Notes under the pieces: generated by a model
Told to the model about the DNA's origin: nothing
The model's input: only the letters and a program-made list of their open reading frames with translations
The model's database searches: none
Assembly (NCBI RefSeq): GCF_001590605.1
Contig: NZ_CP014504.1
Location: 5,642,001 to 5,706,000 of the forward strand
DNA from: Pedobacter cryoconitis
Lineage (GTDB): Bacteria; Bacteroidota; Bacteroidia; Sphingobacteriales; Sphingobacteriaceae
Direction of reading: 5' to 3'
Length of the DNA stretch: 64,000 nucleotides
In this document: positions 53,699 to 62,429 of the stretch, piece after piece
Layout: each line of letters begins with the position of its first letter
Numbering within the stretch: the first letter of the stretch is position 1
Position numbers and translations under genes: made by a program

Positions 53699-54315
53699 TG
53701 CCAAAAAACCTACTGTTATCGGTCTTGTTTTGCTGCACTGTTTTTGCAGTTAGCGGACAGGAAAAATTTAGTGTAAAAGGTGATAGTCTTAAACGTACTC
53801 CGGTTAAAGCGGATACGGGTTATGTAAATCTTGGCCGTATTGCTGGCAGAAAGGCAGCAATCAGATCTGCACTGATCCCAGGCTGGGGACAGTATGGAAA
53901 TGGATTAACTGTCTATCGCGGTATAAAAATAGCTGCAATTTATACAGGTGGTACATTACTGGCTATATCTTTCATTCAGAATAACAATAAATATCACGAA
54001 TACCTGACTGAGCTTCAGTTCAGGGCAGCAAATAATGACCAGCCTACACAAGGTAGCCCGCTTGCGAATATCAGTACTGCGGGACTAATAACCGCAAAAG
54101 ATGTATACCGGAGAAATAAAGAAGTTATTATTTTCTCTTTCGCAGGTTTATATGTCGTGAATATTGTTGAAGCTTATGTGGATGCAAGACTTTCCTATTT
54201 TGATATAGGGGATAACCTGGCTATCAAGATTTCTCCTACTGTAATCGGTACACAATCACTTATGTATGGATACAATGCTTTCAACCCTGGTCTCAAAGTC
54301 GCCTTCAGATTTTAA
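53698..54315 (+). CDS. DUF5683-domain protein
   Basis: This 205-residue exported protein has a signal peptide (about 1-22, LLLSVLFCCTVFAVSGQ), a conserved central motif ALIPGWGQYGNG and two hydrophobic helices (about 75-97 and 140-160). DUF5683 proteins are found in this operon position across Bacteroidota. The function is unknown; membrane location and linkage to lepB and dapB suggest a cell-envelope role. The ATG at 53698 overlaps the parB stop by one base; an in-frame TTG two codons earlier is less likely. Confidence 0.85.
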   Translation: MPKNLLLSVLFCCTVFAVSGQEKFSVKGDSLKRTPVKADTGYVNLGRIAGRKAAIRSALIPGWGQYGNGLTVYRGIKIAAIYTGGTLLAISFIQNNNKYHEYLTELQFRAANNDQPTQGSPLANISTAGLITAKDVYRRNKEVIIFSFAGLYVVNIVEAYVDARLSYFDIGDNLAIKISPTVIGTQSLMYGYNAFNPGLKVAFRF

Positions 54316-54358
54316 TTTCAATATGATTTACCAACCATCTTTTTTAAAATATAAATAA

Positions 54359-55099
54359 ATGAATATAGCTTTAATCGGTTACGGTAAAATGGGTCAGATC
54401 ATTGAACGTTTTGCTATAGAAAGAGGACATGAAGTTGTCCTGAAAGTAGGCATAGATAACCTGGCCGACCTGACTGTGTCTAATTTAAGAAAAGCAGATG
54501 TAGCCATAGATTTCAGTACGCCTGATGCTGCTATTAATAATATATATACTTGCTTTGATGCAAATGTACCTATCGTTGTAGGTACAACGGGCTGGTATGG
54601 GCAATTGCAGGAAATAAAGGACGAATGTCTGCGCCGTAACAATACACTGTTATACGGGTCTAATTTCAGTATTGGGGTTAATTTGTTTTTTCATATTAAT
54701 GAAGTGCTTGCAAAAGTGATGAACAATTACCCGGTATATGAAGTACAGGTAGAGGAAATTCACCATACGCAGAAACTGGACTCACCAAGTGGTACAGCTA
54801 TGACGCTTGCAGAAGGAATTATCGAAAATATGGACCGTAAATCTGAGTGGGTAAATGAACTGGATGGCAATCCTGCGTTAGAAGTACTTAAACAAGAACA
54901 AGTTTTGATCGCTTCGCAGCGGATTGAAAATATACCAGGTACACATACAGTGATTTATAGCTCAGAAGTAGATGAAATAGAATTGAAACATACTGCGCAT
55001 AGCCGTGCTGGATTTGCATTGGGTGCAGTAGTAGCTGCTGAATGGCTGCAAAATAAACAGGGATTCTATAATATATCTGATATATTTAATTTAAAATAA
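54359..55099 (+). CDS. dapB: 4-hydroxy-tetrahydrodipicolinate reductase
   Basis: This 246-residue enzyme reduces dihydrodipicolinate in lysine and diaminopimelate synthesis, so it feeds peptidoglycan. It has the Rossmann-type N-terminus IALIGYGKMGQIIE, AIDFSTPDA, the substrate-binding VEEIHHTQKLDSPSGTAM (about 130-147) with catalytic His and Lys, and a dimer interface. It is short, as in other Bacteroidota and some other phyla. Cotranscribed with parAB, DUF5683 and lepB. Confidence 0.96.
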   Translation: MNIALIGYGKMGQIIERFAIERGHEVVLKVGIDNLADLTVSNLRKADVAIDFSTPDAAINNIYTCFDANVPIVVGTTGWYGQLQEIKDECLRRNNTLLYGSNFSIGVNLFFHINEVLAKVMNNYPVYEVQVEEIHHTQKLDSPSGTAMTLAEGIIENMDRKSEWVNELDGNPALEVLKQEQVLIASQRIENIPGTHTVIYSSEVDEIELKHTAHSRAGFALGAVVAAEWLQNKQGFYNISDIFNLK

Positions 55100-55107
55100 C
55101 AAAACAT

Positions 55108-56301
55108 ATGAATTGGAAGTTCTGGCAAAAGAATAATACTGAGCCGAAAAAGAAAAAGACCAAAAGCAGAGAATGGTTTGATGCCGTTGTTTTCGCTGTA
55201 ATTGCCGCAACTGTTATCCGCGTATTTTTTATTGAAGCTTATACTATTCCTACGGGTTCCATGGAGAAGTCGCTGTTAATCGGCGATTTTTTATTTGTAA
55301 GTAAAGTGAATTACGGTGCAAGGATACCTATGACCCCGGTTGCTTTTCCTTTCGCACACCATACGATGCCTGTGACGGGAACAAAAGCTTATTATGATGG
55401 CATACAATGGAAATACCGCAGACTACCTGGAATGCAGGATATCAAAAGGAATGATGTCGTAGTTTTTAACTTTCCGGATGGTGATACTGTAGCATTAGAG
55501 GCTCAGGATAGAGATTATTATGACATGGTACGCGCAGTTGGTAAACAAGCGATTCAGAACCAATATACAATTGTCAGCAGACCAGTAGATAAAAGAGAGA
55601 ATTATATCAAACGCTGTATTGGTATCAGTGGTGATATCTTAAGTATGTCAAATGGATTGGTTACGATCAATGGTAAAGCTGAACCCATGAAAAATACCGG
55701 ACAAATCGACTATATGGTGAAGTTTAAAACCAGTGATGTCAATTTCCAGGTATTTGAAGAAATGGGCTTTGTGATTGACAGAGACATCAGTGCTTTATCT
55801 CAGGATACCTATAATTTTGTGGGTACACCTATAATGATGGATAAAGTAAAGAAACTTGATTTCGTTGCTGCTGTGAATACACGGACTGCGGCACCAGGAG
55901 CAGTTGAAGCGAATGTATTTCCACAAGATCCAAACAGAAAATGGAATGCTGATAACTGGGGCCCTATTCAGATTCCTAAAAAGGGATGGACTGTAAAGCT
56001 GGATAGCGTATCTATGCCTTTGTATCAGCGTGCAATTTCTACTTATGAAGGTAATAAAGTAGAGAAAGTTGCTGGTGGATGGTTAATTAATGGGGTGAAA
56101 ACTGATAGTTATACTTTTAAAATGGATTACTTCTGGATGATGGGAGATAACAGGCATAATTCACTGGATTCAAGATATTGGGGATTTGTACCAGAAGATC
56201 ATATTGTAGGAAAGGCTTTATTCATCTGGATGAGTTATGACACCAATGGTTCTTTCTTTAGTAAAATCAGATGGGGCCGTTTATTTAATGGTATTCATTA
56301 A
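55108..56301 (+). CDS. lepB: signal peptidase I
   Basis: This 397-residue type I signal peptidase has one N-terminal helix (about 25-45, VVFAVIAATVIRVFFIEAY), the catalytic Ser in IPTGSMEKSLLIGDFLFVSK (about residue 51) and the catalytic Lys in YIKRCIGISGD (about 173). A large insertion separates the S26 boxes, as is usual in Bacteroidota, and MMGDNRHNSLDSRYWG closes the fold. It removes signal peptides from exported proteins, including many encoded here. It is the last gene of the operon. Confidence 0.96.
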   Translation: MNWKFWQKNNTEPKKKKTKSREWFDAVVFAVIAATVIRVFFIEAYTIPTGSMEKSLLIGDFLFVSKVNYGARIPMTPVAFPFAHHTMPVTGTKAYYDGIQWKYRRLPGMQDIKRNDVVVFNFPDGDTVALEAQDRDYYDMVRAVGKQAIQNQYTIVSRPVDKRENYIKRCIGISGDILSMSNGLVTINGKAEPMKNTGQIDYMVKFKTSDVNFQVFEEMGFVIDRDISALSQDTYNFVGTPIMMDKVKKLDFVAAVNTRTAAPGAVEANVFPQDPNRKWNADNWGPIQIPKKGWTVKLDSVSMPLYQRAISTYEGNKVEKVAGGWLINGVKTDSYTFKMDYFWMMGDNRHNSLDSRYWGFVPEDHIVGKALFIWMSYDTNGSFFSKIRWGRLFNGIH

Positions 56302-56330
56302 GCCAGGATTTATAATCAGGTATTAATAAT

Positions 56331-56369
56331 AGAAAGGGTTGCTATGTTTCTGACATGGCAACCCTTTCT
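56331..56369. terminator. bidirectional terminator after lepB
   Basis: Arms 56331-56347 and 56353-56369 pair over 17 bp with one mismatch (core AGAAAGGGTTGC/GCAACCCTTTCT) and a 5-base loop. It ends exactly at the stop codon of the convergent dehydrogenase gene, so it probably serves both directions. Confidence 0.85.
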
Positions 56370-57452
56370 TTATAACCGGCTAATTTGTAATTTATCTGCC
56401 AGTTCGTTCAGATCGTTTACAATTGGTTCGACTAAAGGAATTCCAGCTATCCTGCGCTCTTGTTCAAATGCATATTCAGGTTCTCCCGGAATAATTACCC
56501 GTTTGGCGGGATCGATGGTTTTAGCATTTTGAAAGCGCTCGATCCAGTTATCCAGGTGATCCTTGAAATCTTGTGCAGGACGAAATCCATCTATGCGCAT
56601 TGCGCCGAAGAAATGACCTAAGCCTTCTCCTACAGGATTTGCTGAAGGTTCAAGAAAAGCTACAAAAGGAGGCACCCACGGGCCATAATTAGCTCCTGAG
56701 AGTACTGCTGTTAAAATATCAACAGTTGCACTTAAACCGTACCCTTTATGACTACCATGGTCCTTATCACTTCCCAGTGGCAATAAAGAACCACCATTTT
56801 TCAGTGCATTGGGATCTGTTGTTCCCTGACCATCTTGATCTTGTGCCCAGCCATCAGGAATTGGCTGGTTTGCGCGTTGTGCAATTTCCAGTTTTCCATT
56901 TGCAGCTGCTGCGGTTGCCATATCAACAACTACCGGAGGATATTTGCCAGCAGGAAAAGCGTAACACATAGGATTTGTCCCTAATAACCTCTCATTGGCA
57001 TAAGTAGGAGCAACCAATGGACTTGCATTAGTCATACTAATACCGATCATATCTTTTTCTACAGCCAGTAAAGCATGATAGCCGGCAATACCGAAATGAT
57101 TGGAGTTCTTTACTGCAACCCATCCGCTACCGTATAGCGCAGCTTTTTCCATCGCTATTTTCATTGCGAAAGGAGCAACTACCAGGCCAAGGCCAGCATC
57201 GCCATCTACAGTGGCTGTGGTTGGCGTTTCATGTACTACCCTGATATTTGGGGTTGCATTAATTCTTTCTTTCTCCCATAAGCGGATATAACCGCTTAAC
57301 CGGGCTACGCCATGAGAGTCTATTCCTCTGAGATCAGAGCGTAACAATACGTCTGTGGCGAGATCTGCATCTGTGGCAGAACAGCCCATTCTTAAAAAGA
57401 CGCTTTTGGTAAAATTCCGTAAACGCGTCTCTGTAAAAGTATGAAAGGTCAT
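56370..57452 (-). CDS. Ldh-family (malate/lactate/ureidoglycolate-type) dehydrogenase
   Basis: This 360-residue NAD(P)-dependent oxidoreductase belongs to the YlbC/AllD/DlgD-type fold, not the classical Rossmann LDH. Family motifs are DLRGIDSHGVARLSGYI (about 45-61), VAVKNSNHFGIAGYHAL (about 110-126, with the catalytic His) and GSHKGYGLSATVDIL (about 232-246). The substrate within the family cannot be assigned from sequence; malate, ureidoglycolate and diketogulonate are all possible. It starts 9 bp before bshC's stop direction-wise and may be cotranscribed. Confidence 0.88.
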   Translation of the reverse strand: MTFHTFTETRLRNFTKSVFLRMGCSATDADLATDVLLRSDLRGIDSHGVARLSGYIRLWEKERINATPNIRVVHETPTTATVDGDAGLGLVVAPFAMKIAMEKAALYGSGWVAVKNSNHFGIAGYHALLAVEKDMIGISMTNASPLVAPTYANERLLGTNPMCYAFPAGKYPPVVVDMATAAAANGKLEIAQRANQPIPDGWAQDQDGQGTTDPNALKNGGSLLPLGSDKDHGSHKGYGLSATVDILTAVLSGANYGPWVPPFVAFLEPSANPVGEGLGHFFGAMRIDGFRPAQDFKDHLDNWIERFQNAKTIDPAKRVIIPGEPEYAFEQERRIAGIPLVEPIVNDLNELADKLQISRL

Positions 57453-57461
57453 TTGATTGAG

Positions 57462-59048
57462 TTAAGCGTATAAAACCGTAAATTTATAATCGAGCGGTTT
57501 GAATGCAGCTAATAAACCCTCAATAAAATCTTCTCCGTAAAGAACATACATCGGTGCAATATTCAGTACACGTTCCTGCAGTACGCCTGATGGAAATAAT
57601 TTATTTTTTAGGGTATCAATTTGCTGTAAAGAGGTAGTGTGCTTTCGCTTTTCAGCTCTCAAAAGTTTTTTTTCCAGGTTAGTGACCAGTTTTAAAGCTT
57701 TTGTTTTAGCAGCTTCGGCAGACATAGAAAGCGTTTTATCTATTTTATAGGAGTTTAACTTAATCTGATCAAAAACAGCTCTTATGGCACGTTGCTCATC
57801 GTCCAGACAAAGAGAGTCACCAACATGTGCTTTGATCCACTGGTTTTTCAATTGCTCGTCACTATCAAATAAAGTGATCGGACTGATATCCAGGATTTGC
57901 ATTTTTCTGGCACTTCTATCGTCTATAACTAACGCTGAATTTCTTAGGATCAGGATAGGATAAGGGATTTTATAGAAATCAAAATTCGCTTTTAATTGTA
58001 ACCAATACGTCACTTCAGCTCCACCACCAATATAAGCAAGGTTAGGCAGAATTAATTCCTGGTAAACCGGACGCATGACTACATTGGGACTAAAACGCTC
58101 AGGATGGTTGTCTATTTCTTGCTTTAAAGTTTCTTTTGTGAAACTGATTTCGGTGTTCAGGACCTTATATTCGCCATTTTCTTCTACAATACGTTCACGA
58201 AGCTGGTTGTCCATATAAAAGAAATTGATCTCTCTTGGATTCACCTGGGGTTTATAACCCTTTGCTTCTAAAGCCGCACTGCTTGTATTAATCTGTGCAA
58301 AACTGTTTTGCTCAACAATATCCTGGTAGACAATTGGTGAAAACTGCGCTTTTAATGTGGCATCATCCGCATCCACACAAACTAAGCCTTTTTTACCAAA
58401 TAAGGTATCTACGAGTTCGCGTGTCGCATCAGAAAGCGTTTTATTGGAAGTATAGGCCTTTTCAACTATTTGTGAAAATTCAGTACCGTTTTTACTAATA
58501 CCCAGATAGCCTTTGTAGCCAACAAGTGCTTCCGTAATATCAGCAGTCGTTAATCTGCCGGTAGCACCAGCAGCGTTTTTTTTCCAGGTCAGCATTTTAT
58601 CCTCTACTTTCACATGATTGATTTCTTCAAAATCATGATCCTCTGTAGCCATCCAGTAGACAGGCACAAAGTTATAATCAGGAAAACGTTGTTTGAGGTC
58701 CGCCGCCAGTTTAATCGCAGTAACGATTTTATAGATAAAATAAAGGGGGCCTGTAAAAATATTTAGCTGATGACCTGTGGTTATGGTAAACGTACGGTCA
58801 TCAGCTAATAAGTTGATATTTTCAAGAACTAAAGCAGAAGGCCGTAAATGCTGATACTGCTTGTGCAGGCTGTTTACTAATAAGCTGCGGTCACCAGAAT
58901 ATTTCCGGTCCCCGATTGCTTTTTTAAAACCTTCTAAAGTAGGGGAGTGCTTATAAAAAGACTCCAGATTATCCTTTCCATCTATGTAATCCAATACAAT
59001 GGATGAAAAAGCGTGTGTTTGCTGATAAGAGATGTACTTGGCCTGCAT
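57462..59048 (-). CDS. bshC: bacillithiol biosynthesis cysteine-adding enzyme BshC
   Basis: This 528-residue protein adds cysteine to GlcN-malate to complete bacillithiol, the main low-molecular-weight thiol of many Bacteroidota and Firmicutes. Conserved segments are TITTGHQLNIFTGPLYFIYK near residue 90, VYWMATEDHDFEEINHV near 135 and YIGGGAEVTYWLQLK near 345, followed by a coiled-coil region (about 440-490). It sits upstream of the Ldh-type gene on the same strand. bshA and bshB are not in the window. Confidence 0.95.
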   Translation of the reverse strand: MQAKYISYQQTHAFSSIVLDYIDGKDNLESFYKHSPTLEGFKKAIGDRKYSGDRSLLVNSLHKQYQHLRPSALVLENINLLADDRTFTITTGHQLNIFTGPLYFIYKIVTAIKLAADLKQRFPDYNFVPVYWMATEDHDFEEINHVKVEDKMLTWKKNAAGATGRLTTADITEALVGYKGYLGISKNGTEFSQIVEKAYTSNKTLSDATRELVDTLFGKKGLVCVDADDATLKAQFSPIVYQDIVEQNSFAQINTSSAALEAKGYKPQVNPREINFFYMDNQLRERIVEENGEYKVLNTEISFTKETLKQEIDNHPERFSPNVVMRPVYQELILPNLAYIGGGAEVTYWLQLKANFDFYKIPYPILILRNSALVIDDRSARKMQILDISPITLFDSDEQLKNQWIKAHVGDSLCLDDEQRAIRAVFDQIKLNSYKIDKTLSMSAEAAKTKALKLVTNLEKKLLRAEKRKHTTSLQQIDTLKNKLFPSGVLQERVLNIAPMYVLYGEDFIEGLLAAFKPLDYKFTVLYA

Positions 59049-59094
59049 TGCTACGAAATTAAGTTAATAAACCATAATTCAGCAAAACGCAATA

Positions 59095-60429
59095 TTATTT
59101 TACAATCTGTCCATATAGATCAAAATCCTCAGCACGGTCAATTGCGACATTTACGAAGCTGCCATTTGCAGCATAACCCGTGTTAGCATCGATTAAAACC
59201 TCATTATCAACTTCAGGAGAGTCAAATTCAGTACGTCCGATAAAGAAATCACCCTCTTTACGATCTACCAGGACTTTGTAAATCTGACCTACTTTATCCT
59301 GGTTGATTTCATAAGAAATTCCTTGTTGTAATTCCATGATCGCATCAACACGTTCTTGTTTTACCTCATCAGGTACATCATCGACTAAATTATGTGCATG
59401 CGTTTTTTCTTCATGAGAATAAGTAAAACAACCTAACCTGTCGAAACGGGTATCTTCTACCCAACGTAACATTTCTTCAAAATCCTGTTCAGTTTCACCA
59501 GGGTAACCGCAAATCAGTGTGGTACGCATCGCAATTCCAGGAACTTTATCCCTGATCTGGTTAACGATATCAATAGTCTTTTGTTTCGTGATTCCACGGC
59601 GCATAGACTTTAGCATATTATCAGTGATGTGCTGTAAAGGCATATCCAGATATTTACAGATGTTTTCTCTTTCGTTCATTGCATCCAGGATTTCCATTGG
59701 GAATCCTGAAGGATAAGCATATTGTAACCTGATCCATTCGATACCATTAATATCAGAAAGACGTCTTAACAATTCGTCCAGATTACGTTTACCGTAGATG
59801 TCCAAACCGTAATACGTTAAATCCTGAGCAATCAGTATTAATTCTTTAGTTCCGTTAGCAGCTAATATTTTTGCCTCTTTGACTAAAGCTTCCATTTCAG
59901 TCGATACATGTTTACCACGCATCAAAGGAATCGCGCAAAAAGAGCAGGGACGGTTACAGCCTTCTGCAATTTTAAAATAAGCAAAATGTGAAGGTGTGGT
60001 TAATAAACGTTCTCCAATCAATTCATGCTTATAATTTGCACCTAATGAGTGTAATATATTTTGCAGATCGTTAGTACCGAAAAAGGCATCAACGTTTTTT
60101 ATTTCTGATTCCAGTTCAGGCTTATAGCGTTCAGAAAGACATCCCGTTACAATTACTTTACTGATTTTGCCTTCTTCTTTTAACTGACTGTATTGAAGAA
60201 TAGTATCAATAGACTCCTGTTTTGCATTGTCAATGAAGCCGCAGGTATTGATGACAATGATATCATCCTTATTGATGTCATTAGCTTCATGCACTACATT
60301 TAAGCTATTCCCTCTTAATTGTCCCATCAAAACCTCAGAATCGTAAATGTTTTTGGAACAACCCAGTGTAATTACGTTAATTTTTGGTTTCTTAACAGGG
60401 ATAATTTTAGAAGTCGTTTTCGTATTCAT
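59095..60429 (-). CDS. rimO: ribosomal protein S12 methylthiotransferase RimO
   Basis: This 444-residue radical-SAM enzyme methylthiolates an aspartate of ribosomal protein S12. The N-terminal UPF0004 domain holds the auxiliary-cluster cysteines (TLGCSKNIYDSE, about 19-30; INTCGF; and GCLSERY), the radical-SAM triad is in CNRPCSFCAIPLMRG (about 160-174) and a TRAM domain closes the protein (about 380-440). The SSE-type GCSKN start identifies RimO rather than MiaB. It lies 32 bp downstream of ftsY on the same strand. Confidence 0.96.
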   Translation of the reverse strand: MNTKTTSKIIPVKKPKINVITLGCSKNIYDSEVLMGQLRGNSLNVVHEANDINKDDIIVINTCGFIDNAKQESIDTILQYSQLKEEGKISKVIVTGCLSERYKPELESEIKNVDAFFGTNDLQNILHSLGANYKHELIGERLLTTPSHFAYFKIAEGCNRPCSFCAIPLMRGKHVSTEMEALVKEAKILAANGTKELILIAQDLTYYGLDIYGKRNLDELLRRLSDINGIEWIRLQYAYPSGFPMEILDAMNERENICKYLDMPLQHITDNMLKSMRRGITKQKTIDIVNQIRDKVPGIAMRTTLICGYPGETEQDFEEMLRWVEDTRFDRLGCFTYSHEEKTHAHNLVDDVPDEVKQERVDAIMELQQGISYEINQDKVGQIYKVLVDRKEGDFFIGRTEFDSPEVDNEVLIDANTGYAANGSFVNVAIDRAEDFDLYGQIVK

Positions 60430-60461
60430 CTTGTGTGTATATATTGCTTTTAAAAGATGGC

Positions 60462-61424
60462 TTATTTAAACAGGCCGTCAACAAAAGCTTTTTTATCAAA
60501 TAATTGAAGGTCATTCACACCTTCGCCAACCCCAATGTATTTAACAGGGATTTTAAACTGATCAGAAATACCAATGACTACACCACCTTTGGCTGTGCCA
60601 TCCAGTTTAGTAATTGCCAGTGCATTTACATCTGTAGCTTCTGTAAACTGTTTACATTGCTCAAATGCATTCTGTCCGGTTGAGCCGTCAAGTACCAGTA
60701 AAATCTCATGTGGTGCATTAGGGATTACCTTCTCCATCACTTTTTTGATTTTTCCCAGTTCGTTCATCAGCCCGATTTTGTTATGTAACCTTCCGGCTGT
60801 GTCAATGATCACTACATCTTCTCCGTTAGCAACGGCAGATTGTATGGTGTCAAATGCAACAGACGCCGGATCAGAACCCATTGCCTGGGCTACTACTCTT
60901 ACATCAATGCGTTCGCCCCATAATTTAATCTGTTCAACAGCTGCAGCCCTGAAAGTATCTGCAGCACCCAATACCACTTTCAGCCCTTCAGCTTTAAGTT
61001 TATGGGCAAGCTTGCCAATGGTGGTAGTTTTACCCACACCATTCACACCAACTACCATGATTACATAAGGTTTATGATCACCGTACTCGAAATTACGGAA
61101 ATCATTGCTGTTATTTTCAGCCAGTAAAAGCTGGATTTCATCGCGGAGGATCAGATTCAATTCTGAGGTGGACAGATATTTGTCTTTTGCCACCCTGTCC
61201 TGAATCCGGTCAATGATTTTTAAGGTAGTAGTTACACCAACATCAGAAGTAACCAGTACTTCCTCCAGATTATCCAGTACATCATCATCAACTGTTGATT
61301 TTCCGGCAACAGCTTTCGTGATTTTGTTAAGGAACCCGTTTTTAGTTTTCTCTAAACCTTTATTTAATACTTCCTGAGCTTCAGGAGCAGTTTCCTTTTT
61401 CTTGAAAAAATCGAATAGTCCCAT
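60462..61424 (-). CDS. ftsY: signal recognition particle receptor FtsY
   Basis: This 320-residue GTPase docks SRP-ribosome complexes at the inner membrane for cotranslational insertion. The N domain (about 20-110) is followed by the G domain with GVNGVGKTTTIGKLAHK (about 127-143), the DTFRAAA motif, DTAGR and TKLDGTAKGG. The N-terminal acidic A domain is very short, as in other Bacteroidota. It follows the small ribosomal-protein cluster but a terminator lies between. Confidence 0.97.
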   Translation of the reverse strand: MGLFDFFKKKETAPEAQEVLNKGLEKTKNGFLNKITKAVAGKSTVDDDVLDNLEEVLVTSDVGVTTTLKIIDRIQDRVAKDKYLSTSELNLILRDEIQLLLAENNSNDFRNFEYGDHKPYVIMVVGVNGVGKTTTIGKLAHKLKAEGLKVVLGAADTFRAAAVEQIKLWGERIDVRVVAQAMGSDPASVAFDTIQSAVANGEDVVIIDTAGRLHNKIGLMNELGKIKKVMEKVIPNAPHEILLVLDGSTGQNAFEQCKQFTEATDVNALAITKLDGTAKGGVVIGISDQFKIPVKYIGVGEGVNDLQLFDKKAFVDGLFK

Positions 61425-61445
61425 AGAAATGTAGATGAAAACAAA

Positions 61446-61477
61446 AAAAGCCCTCCCATAAATATAGGGACGGCTTT
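61446..61477 (-). terminator. terminator between DUF4295 and ftsY
   Basis: On the minus strand AAAGCC-x-TCCC pairs with GGGA-x-GGCTTT (ten pairs, one internal mismatch) across a short AT loop, followed by a T-run. It may separate the rpmB-rpmG-DUF4295 transcript from ftsY. Confidence 0.7.
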
Positions 61478-61497
61478 AATATCATTAAATATTAAAA

Positions 61498-61659
61498 TTA
61501 CTTGCCTTGTCCAGCAATAGCATCTTTAACGTGATCGTTATGAACGATAACTTCTTTGAAAGAATATGCACCAGATTTTGGTGATTTAGTCATCGTAATA
61601 ACTTTTGAATATTCTTTACCTTTACCCGTTTTAAGGGTTGCAACTACCTTTTTTGCCAT
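61498..61659 (-). CDS. DUF4295 small protein
   Basis: This 53-residue basic protein starts MAKKVVATLKTGKGKEYSKV and matches DUF4295, a family found in Bacteroidota directly after rpmG. It is probably ribosome-associated, judged by charge and position only. The ATG at 61659 is the only start; 23 bp separate it from rpmG. Confidence 0.88.
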   Translation of the reverse strand: MAKKVVATLKTGKGKEYSKVITMTKSPKSGAYSFKEVIVHNDHVKDAIAGQGK

Positions 61660-61682
61660 GATCTAAATAGATTGGAAATGTA

Positions 61683-61865
61683 TTACTTAATTTCTTTGTG
61701 TACAGTTACTTTCTTCAATACCGGATTGAATTTTTTCAATTCTAATCTCTCAGTAGTGTTTTTACGGTTTTTTGTAGAGATATATCTAGACATACCAGGC
61801 ATGCCGCTAGTTTTATGCTCTGTACATTCTAGAATAACTTGTACTCTGTTACCTTTTTTTGCCAT
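61683..61865 (-). CDS. rpmG: 50S ribosomal protein L33
   Basis: This 60-residue protein begins MAKKGNRVQVILECTEHKTS and contains RYISTKNRKNTTERLELKKF, the L33 signature. Only one Cys remains, so this is the zinc-free form. It is a large-subunit protein near the E site. It lies between rpmB and DUF4295, all likely cotranscribed. Confidence 0.96.
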   Translation of the reverse strand: MAKKGNRVQVILECTEHKTSGMPGMSRYISTKNRKNTTERLELKKFNPVLKKVTVHKEIK

Positions 61866-61903
61866 TTTATTAATAATTTAGTTGATTCACATCAACAATG
61901 TTT

Positions 61904-62137
61904 TTACAAAAATCCTTTTTTTACGAAACGGTTAATAGCTTCAGTAATACCAATTTTATTGATGGTTTTGATAGCTGAAGTAGAAACTTTCAGTGTTATC
62001 CAACGGTCTTCATCAGGAATATAAAATTTCTGAAGTTGTAAGTTGGGATAAAACTTACGTTTAGTTTTAACGTTTGAGTGAGAAACATTAAAACCACTCA
62101 TAGCCTTTTTTCCGGTTAAATCACAAACTCTAGACAT
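61904..62137 (-). CDS. rpmB: 50S ribosomal protein L28
   Basis: This 77-residue protein begins MSRVCDLTGKKAMSGFNVSHSN, the normal L28 opening, followed by VKTKRKFYPNLQLQKFYIP and a C-terminal helix. It is the first gene of the small ribosomal-protein run. The 290-bp gap upstream, shared with the divergent acs gene, must contain its promoter; I see no exact consensus there. Confidence 0.97.
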   Translation of the reverse strand: MSRVCDLTGKKAMSGFNVSHSNVKTKRKFYPNLQLQKFYIPDEDRWITLKVSTSAIKTINKIGITEAINRFVKKGFL

Positions 62138-62429
62138 GCCTTTAATATATATTGTTAAATTGTTCTTCGCTTAATTTTTTAAGAGTGTGCAAATATCACG
62201 AAAATATTTGTAACGATCAAGAGTCCATGTGATTATTTTTCAAATTTTATGGATTAACTCTTGTTGCTCTTCCGGCAAAGATACATAAATAGCCCACAAA
62301 CACGAATCTTGCACTATTCATTGCGTTATTACGCTGTATGGTAACGAACTGACAACATATATTTTGCTATAATAATCTTTTGACTACCTTTCAAATAATT
62401 TATATTAGCTTAAAATTATTACCAAATAT

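Noticed and set aside
51788..53700. parS site near parAB
   Set aside because: No 16-bp palindrome resembling the parS consensus was recognised in or near these genes by eye.
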